64,000 bases of DNA. It comes from Bimastos eiseni. Lineage: Eukaryota; Annelida; Clitellata; Crassiclitellata; Lumbricidae. This document shows, piece after piece, positions 45,001-55,456 of this stretch. The stretch spans positions 4,830,832-4,894,831 of the forward strand of contig OY365810.1 of assembly GCA_959347315.1 (NCBI GenBank), given 5' to 3'. Both the position numbers and the translations under genes were made by a program. Below the pieces are notes generated by a model. The model was not told where the DNA came from. It was given only the letters and a program-made list of their open reading frames with translations, and did no database searches. The stretch's first letter is position 1; every line of letters begins with the position of its first letter.

Positions 45001-48000
45001 ATGGTGCTGACATTGTGAGCATTTTGCTCAATCAATTTTCTACATTTGAAGTGACTATTGGTTTATCGGAGATTCTGTAGCACATTCTTGGCACTAGTGT
45101 TAGACTAGGCCCTATACCGTTTGTAAAACCTGCCTACAATATGCGTGAGCATGTATGCTCACATCAGGACCAAGGTGTGCTTACATTTAATTAATTTGGG
45201 TGCCCAAATGTGAGCACCTTTTTCAAAACTTTATTTTTTTGTTTCAAAATATCGTGTCAATAATTTGCAGATAAATGCATATATGTTGTGTAGACATTCA
45301 TTTGATTTATCTCTTGCACATATCACAAGCTTGTTGCACTCAATCATTTTACCATAATTTCTAATTTTCATGAAGATCTCACATTTGAGTATTTTACTCT
45401 AATAAGAAATGTTTGAGTATGCTAATAACTATTAGCACAAGGTTGATTATTGAAAAGACTCTTAGCGTAGCATACTAACTTTCGATAGTAGATTGACTGA
45501 GGCAAAATAGACGCCTTTACCTAATGCAGGTGTCGCATCGGGGTTGGAAACAACTCTTCGTGGTGTTTTCTTCACTTGACAATGGCCTCCTATGCACCAA
45601 ATAACTGCGCAAGCAATACTAATATGTTAGCGACTACTGACAATTTTACTTGTATTGGTCTAATCAGAGATGACAGGTTGGACGACCATGTTATTTTTTT
45701 CATGCGACTTACGTGACTAGTGACAACTTGACGCGGATGACCTCAGTTGCAATCAGGCATTGGAGAGGAATAAGAATAGCAATAATACCATGTAGATTTG
45801 GTTGGAGAGTGCCATCTATTGTAAAATGCGTGTTAGAGAATGAAATGTGCAGCCATGGACAGCAAAGAGCATACCGAGCTGAATTAGACAGGATTTGTCG
45901 GTATGAGGCTGCGTATCAGTGCTTCAGCTACATGAGATTAAAACTGTCGAACCTTTCAGGTGAAAGTGGAATCTTGGGAAAGTTGCATCTATTTGGGAGA
46001 AAAGTCTCTTATTGGGATAATTTGGAGATACTGAACAAACAACGAAGAGTGGGGAAAATGTTGCACAAGATGAAGTATTCAATGAGGGTCGATGCACAAC
46101 GACAAATCTTTCTCATTGTTTTTCGGGAACTCCGAACACCGTGCATATTCAAGCTGTGGGTCGAGTTGGTCGTTTGTGCTCCGAGTGTCTACAAGAGCTC
46201 ACCTGTTGTCACTCTTCAAGTTATCTGAACACTGTTTGTTTATGGAGCATTTTTGACATAGTTTTGCTAGACGTATACCTGGGCAGCGTTTTAATTATGA
46301 TAGAGTTGGTGTCCACCTGCATATATATATATATATACAAGCCTATATGAAATAACTTTTTACCAAATACGAAGATACTATTCCAAGCACTATTCGTATT
46401 CGATTCACTTGAGCACTATTCTGATTCGAAGTGAATCAAATACGAATATTGGGCGCAGCTCATATTTACATGCATATATGCCTACATAAAATTACATACA
46501 TACATAGGTGCATTTTATTTATCTCAAGACTTGTTATGGAACTGGACTTGAGGAGCCATAATATGAGAAATTGACAGTGATCAAAAATTCAAAACGGTAA
46601 TTGAGCTCAATATGTGGATTCCAAAAGATTACCCCGGTCCTAATTGAACCAGGCTAAGTTTAGATTTATTTGTCAACCTTGTTTTGAAATCATCTCAAAA
46701 TCGAAATGTAGATTTGCATGATTACCTGGATCTATGGTCAAGTTGATTGCAGATCTGTATTGTTTAGTTGCAATTAGCCCAGATTTGCCATCGGATTCTT
46801 TCTGAATGGAATCTCTATCTTTGACGTCGGCGTGGCGTTCATTCTCTGTTAAAACGTCAACCATGATTCTCAAATTGAAAAATTGTTTTTAATTACATGA
46901 AATAAATTCAAAATTCCTTCTTGGCTTCAAATATTTGAAAATCTAGGTGCATATTTTCCTGGTGAGTGACGTTTCGCGTCTCATATTCAGATTTTAGTAA
47001 CAAATTTAATTAATGACAAATAAATAAATGAATATTTACTTGTTGCTTCTGTGGTCTTAAAACTTTGCTTTCCCTTTCTGCCATTGCTATAAATGTCTCA
47101 ATGTTCAAACATATACCGGTGGCATTAAATGTCAGTAAAGCGGTAAAACCCTAAGAGAAATTATCTAATGAATCAGATATTCAATTAGGCACAGTTTAAA
47201 ATTTACTTGCATAGACCTGTATGTTTGCATAAGATTACATAAATGCATACACCTGCATACATAACAGACATATTTGTTTGTCAACAAATTGAATCTCACG
47301 AGTTGAAATGGAACTATAGTTTTGGAAGCATTTTATGTAGTGAATTGTTAGTGCTCAGGAGTTGAAGTCGCTAACTGAACTTAGAATTGACTCCAAAACA
47401 TCAGACTATTACACTTTATTGAACTTGGCTAAGTTTTGATCTGCTGAATTTATTTATCCTTTTAAGTTATAGCTTAGAAATTATATCAAAGTCAAAGAGT
47501 AGATTTGCATTATTGTAACCTGGATCCATGGTCAAGTTGATTGCAGATTTGTAACGTACATCTGCAATTAGTCCAGATTTGCAATCGAATGGTTTCAGAA
47601 TGGAATCTCTATCTTTGGAGGCCAAGTTACACTCGATATCATCCACTATTCAAATGTCACACATGACTGTCAGATTAAATATTGAATACGAATATTCAGC
47701 ACAGCATTAGCGTATTTAAGTTACAGCTTCGAAATTAGGTCGAATTCAAAGAGCAGAATTGTATATTTAGGCCAACCTGGATTTATGGTCAAGTCGATTG
47801 CAGATTTGTATTTTTAGCAGCAATTAGTCCAAATTTGCCACCGGATGGTTTTAGAATGGATTCTCTATCTTTGACGTCCGAATAACACTTGATACCATGC
47901 TCTATTCAACTGCCTCACATGACTGTCAGATTTTAAAAGAATTTTATTATACTAGCTCACATTTCTTCTTGGCGCATATTGAATTAGTAATATACGCGCG

Positions 48001-51000
48001 TAACACATTTTAAAAAAAGACATATTATTAATTACTGAACATGATTACTTATGTGGTCTGTTTTGACTGCTTTACTTAATGTTAGTGATGTCAAATACAG
48101 GAATTATTTCGAGGTAAAATAAATAAACCTAATGGCTGATAATAGTCTGCATTTGTTCAAAGCCCTACGACATGAAACTCTTCACGTCAAGTCAAGTTCA
48201 ATGAAGATCAATTAATCGTATGCACTCACCGGAACCAATTGATGAGATAATTAATTGAAATTCACATGAGTTTAAAGTACCAGAGAACGACTTAATTTCA
48301 TGAAAACTGGTACTAGAGAGATATTCACCCAGAAAAATTAAAAGATAGTTTCCAAATGTCCTCCCCAAAATCGCTTATAGTAAATATGTTGGTAGGTCCT
48401 ACTTTATAGGTGCTCTAAGGAACACACAAACACATGCACGCACTAACTCACAAACACGCACAATACATGTCATTATCCAAAACAAAGAGAGTCTTACTTG
48501 ATTGACTTTTATTCGTCGGTTTTTCTTCCTTGGGTTGATATCGATCTCGTTCAGTTTCGAGCTCGACTAACTTCCTTCGTAATTTGTCAATTGCCCCAAC
48601 GACTATCAAAAGTCATACCACAAAATACTTGAGCGTATCTTTTCAGTTCAGGAATTGATGTCAACAGCAACTGTTACACATGACAAAGGATTTGAGAAAT
48701 AATAATGTTATGAATTCATTGTTTTTAGCTTTTGCCCAACTTTAATGTTTGTCACTTCATCGTTACTTTTGCGAAAATGCCTTTTGTATTGTTATGCCCT
48801 AAGAGAAGAGGACCAATCACTGAGAAGGCAAAATTACATTTAGTGGCTGTGCGTGCACATTAGACGATTTGTCTGGCTCAGAAGATTGGAGAGAGCGGCG
48901 ACCCCGTGCACTCTAAGTAGTGTAGTAGAGGTCGCGAAGACAGGCAGGAGCGAGACCCTGCAATGACCGTCTGGCCAAAGCGATGATACGGTAAGAGATT
49001 CGCTGCATATAACAGGAGTCTTAGTTAAATGTATGAATATGTCATTGACCAATGCGCTTTTAAGCACCATTGTCTCCAACAGCGAGTCTCACTTGATTGA
49101 ATTTGATCAGACTGTTTCTGTTCCTTGAGTTGATGTCCTTCTCGTTCAGTTTCAAGTTCAGATACCTTCTTTCGTAACTTGTCAAGTTCGCATACAACTG
49201 TCAAAGACAGAATACCTCAACGTCTAGTTGGAACTATTACTACAATGTGTTAACCGATCAAACGAGAAACAAATAAAAAAACCTCTGCAGTTTAAGAATC
49301 GATGTCGACATCAACATAGAGCAAATGATTTGAGAATGAATAACCAAGATGTTACTCATTTATTGTTGTTTCGCTTTTGCCAACTTTAAGATTTGGTGCT
49401 TCATTGCTCCTGGTGAAAATGTGCCATTTGTATTGCTTTTAAACCGGATTCTAATTTCCAGTTACTTTCCATCAAGATTAATCATTTTTATTGTCACAAA
49501 CCTGGATTGACTTTGAAACTATTTCGTATTCGAACTGCTCTATCAACTCAAGTGATTTCATTCTTGGTTTGCGGGCTTACTCTGTTGCCAGTTCCAGGTT
49601 CTGTAATTCGTTGTCTCACGCCGTTCGGGCTGCTTAGTCTTTAGTTTCTTTTCGATCTCGACTTAATTTTTTTTAATGTATCCTTGCTTATCCTCCTTAG
49701 ACTGTCATATACTGTCTCTTACGACTGACCTTGGATTTGACTTGATTTCGGATTTTTTGATGCCCCGTCTGTTAATGTCCTGTGCGTTATTATGGCGGAG
49801 CTATAGAGGTCAATTATCAGAAATATGAATGACGTACAGAAGAACAGAAGGTGACCCAACACAGAGCTGGATGACCCATGGATCTGAGAAAATTATCTAA
49901 CAGACCAAATGAAATTTCTAGCCGCCCAAACAAAATATAATGATCGAATGTGCGAACGCGGCACTTACGTCAAACAAGACTAGTAAAGTGAACTATAAAT
50001 AATTATTATCTATTGTCTAAGAAATGTCAGAAACGAGACCAAGTATTAACGTCTAAGTGGAGTGACCTTTCCGAAAGCCAGATTGTCATTCCGGAAGCAA
50101 CCTCTTAGACTTTAAATAAACGGTGAGCCGATAGGCATCAATCTTTTTGCTGATTTTCGACAGAAAGGAAATATTGGCGATCGGTCTAAAATTTACGGAA
50201 TCAAATGAGTGAAGTCCGTTACGCATGAGGATATGAACCATGATTGAGCGTGGTGAGTGAGTCTTAGCAAGAGCATAAAGCGTGTAAATGTGTTTGACTA
50301 ATGCAATTTTAAGCACCATTAACTCAAACATAGCGTATCTTACTTGATTGAAGTTGATCTGACTGTCTTTCTTCCTTGAGTTGACATCTTCTTACTAGGT
50401 CAGTTTCGAGTTCAGCAAACTCCTTTCGTAATTTATCAAATTCATTTTCAATAGCTGCCAAATGTTAGAGCAATACATAAATGCTTCAGCGTTTAACAAA
50501 ATCTATTAAGATTGAAATCTTTTAAATGGTCAAACCGAAACAAATGTCTAAACTTTAGCTCCACAGTTTCACAAATGATGTCAACAGCAAGAAATAGCAA
50601 ATTATGCGAGAAAGAATGTCCAAAATATTGTGGTTATTTTTTAGCTTTTGCCCAGCTTCAAGGTTGTCTCTTCATTGTTGTTATTGTTGTTGGAAATGTG
50701 TCATTTGTATTGTGTTAAACCCCAGTCTTCCTTTTTGCTTACTTTCCATCAAGATTCATTATTTTCTATTTTCAGCACAAACAAGGATTGACCAAATGAC
50801 CATTTTATGTTATAATTCTAGCCTGCAAAATCGAGCACTCTCCCACTTGTCCACTTCCCTGATAAACTGAAAACGAACTTTACAAGTTGTCGTGATATAG
50901 GTTTCTGAGTCATAACATGATTGCCATCACAGCGATGGCCACTGAAGTCTTCTTTTCTCTCCCTGGTTCTGATATAGAATCAAAACTGGCCAAACAACCG

Positions 51001-52199
51001 ATCAAATAACTAAGCAGGCATCCGGACTCGGTTTTGGAATTCGAGTAATAAATTATGTGTGCCAAACTGAATTAAGATCATCGTGTGCGAAGAATACACC
51101 AACAGGGAGTACAAACAGTTATTGAGATCATTTTAATCATCACGTGCGTACGTAGCATTTAGAATTATCTAGAAAGTAATTATGTCAGAGAATTAATTTG
51201 GTTTTATGGTCGATGCTTTTTTTCTGTAATGAACTACAAGATCTTCATACAGCGTCCATGGCGCTTGCAGATGTCTTTACGTATGAAAGTTCTGCATGGG
51301 CATCAGATACATTTCATTACCTATTTTTATTCTGCAATTTGAAACATGTATAGCCTAATAAAATAATGAAATGTACCTTCTTGTATACTCGTTTTCCATT
51401 CAATTTGACTTTGCTGGACAGTTTGCTTATCTAAATTTCAGTAAAAACACATGTTAGTAAACACTACTCAATGAAGCTGAAAAATTTATGAACTGGGTAT
51501 TCCATCAGAACATGGATGTAATTGCAAATTATCTAAGTGCAGATCGTAAACTTTACATTTAATCAGAACGAAACAGTTATTTACAATCCTTCATCCATTT
51601 CAATACCACCTGTCACTGTTTCCAGTTTTCGTCCATTTGGATGTTTTAGTATAGTGTCGAGAGTATTTATTGCAGCTTTAATCAACAGAGGATCTTCGGA
51701 TCCCATAAAACACAGTTTCCTTCTTTCCTCAATCCAAAAATATCTTTTGAATCATAGAGATCTAAAACATTTATCAGCAGTAAAATTTTGATAAGTAGTT
51801 GAAACATTATTTTGGCAAATGTGATGCTAAACTGGACATATTCCCCAGTAGCCATTTATTAAACTTTGGCACCGATGAAACATTTTAAATGATTTCACTA
51901 CCTTCTGTAAGATAGGAAGTATTGTCGTCATCAATAAAACGTAGCAAGTGGGAATGCTCCTTCAACAAAGCGTTTCGTACGACCAAAAAAGCTTCTGAGT
52001 GGAATCCCATCAGTAGAAAATCAAATAGGGCCCGACATCGAGCGATGCGTGTCGTGTTCTTGCCACATATCTCTTGCCATTGTCCGATTGAAATGATGCC
52101 ATCCTGTTTCAAGTAGTCACTCATTCGATCAGGATCAACATCATTTACAATGACTACTAAGTTTTTGCGCACACGTTGGCGAATATTCTCGTTGTCCAT
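41205..52199 (-). CDS. Predicted CARD/coiled-coil/NHL protein, multi-exon gene
   Basis: Coding exons on the minus strand: CARD 52199-51902; short 51430-51377; coiled-coil 50454-50344, 49197-49093 and 48602-48498; family X 47645-47520, 46845-46726 and 44442-44335; NHL 42085-41205 with its stop at 41205-41207. Every boundary is phase 1 and no junction creates a stop; the sum is 1908 nt, 635 aa. CARD domains act as adaptors in innate immune or apoptotic complexes, while NHL propellers end TRIM-type proteins. Here a CARD seems to take the place of RING/B-boxes. Weak points: the short exon, the GTTACA donor of the 47520 exon, no RNA evidence, and possible alternative ends at 42917 and 43462. The CARD and NHL exons are each solid; their joining is inference. 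Confidence 0.6.
42917..42990 (-). CDS. Candidate alternative terminal exon 1 of the CARD locus
   Basis: After a possible acceptor CCCAAATAG the minus strand reads, in phase 1, GQRVMNWEAEISREDLRRMF and a few further codons to TAG at 42917-42919 (74 nt). Its twin at 43462-43535 has the same length, frame and stop, with many substitutions but no indel, which suggests past coding constraint. Use of either would end the protein before the NHL exon. Chance cannot be excluded for so short a frame. Confidence 0.3.
43462..43535 (-). CDS. Candidate alternative terminal exon 2 of the CARD locus
   Basis: Acceptor-like CCCAAATAG, then a phase-1 frame EQTVMNWEEEKLRGNLKRMF ending at TAG 43462-43464 (74 nt). 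It is a paralogue of 42917-42990. The charged, helix-prone sequence would extend the coiled coil. Confidence 0.3.
44335..47901 (-). CDS. Family X exons: four homologous phase 1-1 exons, one frameshifted
   Basis: Copies: 47901-47777 (125 nt, one base short, weak donor GTTGG; dead), 47645-47520 (126 nt, open, donor GTTACA), 46845-46726 (120 nt, open, donor GTAATC) and 44442-44335 (108 nt, open, donor GTAATC). Shared residues: KDRDSI, K(S/F)GLIA and YRSAINLTIDP; the last copy is the most diverged (NDRESTLTAFDDKPG, EHYEPVV). The hydrophilic, Asp/Lys-rich sequence with conserved Tyr looks like a linker. No known domain was recognised. Confidence 0.55.
45713..46228 (+). other. Unsupported 171-aa plus-strand ORF inside an intron of the CARD/NHL gene
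   Basis: The longest open plus-strand frame in this part. It is Arg/Lys-rich with no recognised domain, no Kozak or splice support and no relative elsewhere in the window. It lies between family X exons of the minus-strand gene. It may be a relic of a mobile element or simple chance. Confidence 0.2.
48498..50454 (-). CDS. Three tandemly duplicated coiled-coil exons
   Basis: Exons 50454-50344 (111 nt), 49197-49093 (105 nt) and 48602-48498 (105 nt) share the core (D)KLRKEFAELETDL, DKLRKKVSELETEREGHQLK and DKLRRKLVELETERDRYQPK and end with (L/I/S)QS before an A/GTAAG or A/GTGAG donor. All are phase 1-1. The introns are also related: the sequence just before each acceptor (TTTTGCCCA.CTT..., TTGTATTGT) recurs at about 48730, 49370 and 50640. 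This shows duplication of whole exon-intron units. They extend the coiled coil of the CARD/NHL protein. Confidence 0.7.
48790..49035 (-). mobile_element. CR1/L2-type LINE remnant (ORF2 C-terminal part)
   Basis: Minus-strand translation gives RISYRIIALARRSLQGLAP, then RGRRSL, matching the region after the catalytic domain in CR1/L2 elements and the copy at 55.5-55.9 kb. Stops are present. It lies in the intron between two duplicated coiled-coil exons. Confidence 0.65.
50045..50290 (-). mobile_element. CR1/L2-type LINE remnant (early reverse transcriptase block)
   Basis: Minus-strand VNFRPIANISFLSKISKKID matches the first reverse transcriptase block (NYRPISN.SFLSK-type) of CR1/L2 LINEs. A stop follows and the rest of the enzyme is absent. 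It is intronic, between the 50344 and 49197 exons. Confidence 0.6.
51902..52199 (-). CDS. CARD exon (start of the CARD/NHL gene)
   Basis: The ATG at 52197-52199 lies 11 nt after an acceptor AATTTCAG, so a 5' UTR exon is likely. The exon encodes 99 residues. The pattern RQRVRKNLVVIVNDVDPDRM, then DYLKQDGIISIGQWQEI, ARCRALFDFLLMGFHSEAFL and LLKEHSHLLRF fits the six-helix CARD fold over residues 4-90 (charged first helix, DxDPxxxxDYL second helix, LxxHxHLL end). Death or DED folds are less likely. The donor is GAAG/GTAGTG, phase 1. Confidence 0.8.
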
Positions 52200-53340
52200 C
52201 GTTATTTTAACTGAAATTGACATTTGCAATAATTAGCTTAGATATTCATACACAAATGCTGTTCACTTGCAAAGTGGGTCTGAACCGCGCCGGTATTAAA
52301 GAACTTATAACAATTATTTCAGAGCAACAAGAGGCATATTGGTTGTGAGAAGCGATTTGGAGTGTGTCAACTAGTTGATATGAATTATTTGTTTTTTTCT
52401 ATACGTGAGACCCTAACTGTTGGACAGTTGAATTTTAAGAGAACCGTTTAAACAATGATTCGTGATTTGCCATAAGTTATAATATAGCTTGGGAATGAGT
52501 GCTTTTGACTTAATAGATTATTTCACTTGACAACATTGTAAATTATATTTCAGGTGGTCTCCAAGAATTGTTTAAGTGTTCACCACTGAACTAACTGTTT
52601 CAGACAAGCCCGTGTTTGCAGGTGAAGAACCTCATAAAAGTGATTGCGTTCAAGATCTTGAGCCGTGATTCTAACAAGTAGGCCTACAAAGTCTCGTGAA
52701 AATACTAGATAGGACCTACTTCAAAACTACATGCAATATTACATAGGGTCATGCTGTTCTATTACTGTTATTATGCTAGCAAACTGACGTGATCTAAACA
52801 CATTTCTCACATCAGTGCGAATCCGTTCTCGATTAAGTCTTTAGGAACAGTTTTGCCCTGTCGTATTTAAGCAAACAGTTATAAAAAAATTTCCAATGTT
52901 AAATTAAACTGGCATTCGAAGGAAAACAGCAGCAGAATTAAAGAAGAATTTAGATTCTCCCAAAAACCAGCAGACGAGGTCAAAATTGGCAAACCAACAC
53001 ACACACACACATTCAGGTTGGTTACCCTCTTTGCCCCGTTTTATGTTGGTGCCGATATCGGTATAGTTTGTTGCGAAATGCATTTACTCCACCTCTTAAC
53101 TTCTGTCGGCCTTGCCAATAAACTTCTTGACTAGCTCCGTTCGTTCTTTTATGATCGCTCCTTTTACTTTAATTTTGGTAGCCCCAACGCTCTGTTCTAT
53201 AGATACGTGGAGTCCGGAATTCAAATTGGCCCATATGACGTCCAGATTTACGCTCTCTGTTCTGCTGTAGATACGATTACTGCTACCCGCTACAAGGAGC
53301 TTGCATGGTATTATGCATGATAGGCCTACTGTGGTTCTCA
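52200..53340. other. 5' flank of the CARD gene
   Basis: It holds the presumed promoter and non-coding first exon of the CARD gene; neither could be placed. The minus ORF 53096-53341 (81 aa) is open but unrecognised. A short (AC)n run lies at 53000-53012. Confidence 0.35.
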
Positions 53341-53341
53341 A

Positions 53342-54000
53342 TCATTTCGTTGCAGTTCATTTTATTGCAGCTCATTTCGTCACAGTTCATGTCGTCGCAT
53401 TTTTGGTCTCAGACATTTGAAAGACACTAGAAGGTGGATTCACGAAGAAATTTCTTGCCTGAATAGAAGCGAAACTGATGAAAACATTTCTTTTCAATCA
53501 GAAGCTGGATTGATGAAGAATGATGTGTAACTACAAATTATGAAAATATCTTGCAGACAAGATTCTAGTTAAATAGAAATCTTTCAATCATTCCCTCTTC
53601 CATTTGAACGGCATCGTTTTCATCAATCCAGCTTCTATATAAACGTAATTATTTTAATCAATCCACTGTATAATTAAAACCTTTAATCATTCCTGCTTCC
53701 ATCGAATCGGCATTCTATTTATTGATTTGCCTTCTAGTTAAACATAATTTAATCGTTCCAGATTCCACTTAGACAGAACATTTTTCATTCTTCCCGCTTC
53801 CTTTTGGGCAAAATCTTGTCATCATTATCGCTTCCATTTAAGGAAAAATCTTATCATGATTACCGCTTCCATGTAGGCAGAAATCTCTAAATTAATTCAG
53901 CTTCTAGTTAAATAGAGTCATTTTCATCAACCCACCTTCCTGTCAAAATCTTGTCGTCATTCCTGCTTCCATTTTTAAACGGCATTCTTTTAATCAATGT
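53342..54000. repeat. Inverted minisatellite array (GAAGCTGGATTGATGAAAAG family) with CATTTCGT flank
   Basis: 53342-53400 has CATTTCGTTGCAGTTCAT-like units related to 36733-36815. At 53460-53520 minisatellite units run in plus orientation (AGAAGCTGGATTGATGAAGA). From 53580 to 54000 they run inverted (CATCAATCCAGCTTCTA, CATTCCTGCTTCCAT). The head-to-head layout with the same neighbouring repeat as at 36 kb suggests a composite mobile unit. Confidence 0.75.
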
Positions 54001-54023
54001 AGCCAGTTGGGTTGTTAGATAGT

Positions 54024-54050
54024 TTGTTATATATATATATATATATATGT
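54024..54050. repeat. (TA)n microsatellite
   Basis: A pure TA run directly after the inverted minisatellite array. Confidence 0.9.
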
Positions 54051-54741
54051 AGCTGTAACCTTTCGGTGATTTTCAAAATGTGCGTTTAGGCTAAGCTGAG
54101 AGCTTCTGCCTAATGAGAAGCTCACTCTGTGGTCTAAAGTTCAATACCGGCACTCGAGATACGATATGTCAATTAATTGCGTAACCTAATTTTGAGCGTC
54201 TATATATAGACATTGTAGTAGGACCATGAGCTACTTATGTGGCTACACGCAGTATCATTGCCTTATTAACGAAACAAACTTCGTCCTAGCAACAGTGATC
54301 ACGAACCTATTCAAGATATAGGCAGACACATCTAGCCATGCTTGCTGTTTGCTTAATTCGACGATGCCGCTTTATCAGCAAATGATAATACAGCATGTAT
54401 CAGTTTATACATTGGTGTTACAGACCACACAATGCAGATAGCACGTGACAAAACCTAAAAATTAGGTGCGAAGATTCTCCAAACATTCCTATTGGGCACC
54501 TGTAGGTCTTCACAGTAGAGCGCAGCTAATAGCTACATGGCTGGCTCGAAAGTAAAACATCATTACGAATACACTTATAGAATGCCTTCAACAATTTATA
54601 TGGCACCAATCAAATGTCATCAGATAGGAAGCAACAACCATAGTCTGTAATATCTAAATAGAAGACAATTGATTACCAGAACGCTTGTTGTTATATTTTA
54701 ATAACGCGTTGACATTTTCCACTAAACAAGGATATATCATT

Positions 54742-54830
54742 GGGGATCCGGGCATTTTGCCCCGGACATTTTCGCCCAGGACATTTTCCCACGACATTCG
54801 CCCGGATTTTTTCCCGGGGCGCTTTAATAA
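54742..54830. repeat. Degenerate GGACATTTTCGCCC tandem repeat
   Basis: Five or six units such as GGGCATTTTGCCCC, GGACATTTTCGCCC and GGACATTTTCCC. The consensus and opening (GGGGATCCGGGC) resemble the ends of the element at 16501-16837. No opposite end was found. Confidence 0.65.
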
Positions 54831-55456
54831 GACAATATACCTCGCAGCGAATTTTTATCTATGCTTATTATGAAGCTAAACAATATTATCCTATGTTTAC
54901 TGATTATTTCTTTATCCGACATCTGTTATATTTATTTGAGGATTCTAACCTGTGCTTACTTGCGAAGCTTAAGTTATCTAAAATTTGCTGAATATTCGTT
55001 GATTAAATTTATTTGACAATTTTATATTTACTCACTCTGTTGCCATATGGTCTACCATGAATTTGCGCAATAGTCAATTAAAGAACAAACCCAAGAGATA
55101 GCGTCCGAAACTGTTGCAAGGATTCTTGGAAATAACCAAAAAATTGTCAAATAATGTGACCAATATTATTACGAATGCGAATGTCGCAAAGGTTGAAGAA
55201 CAAATTCAAGTGAGTGTGAAGCAAAGGTAACATTAAATCAAGATCTATCAGTTGTTATTCACACTCACGCTGCCCATGTAGAGGTGCTGAGAGTCCAGAC
55301 AAGTATCAAATGAAAGGCAAAAAACGCGAAAAAATACTTAAACAAGTCCATGGGTAGAGAATTACAGCTACACAGTCGGCAGGCTGCTGTTCAGGTAATT
55401 TCCATACAACATGTGAGACCAAACGTCAGAAGAATCAAACAGATGAATAACGCTGT

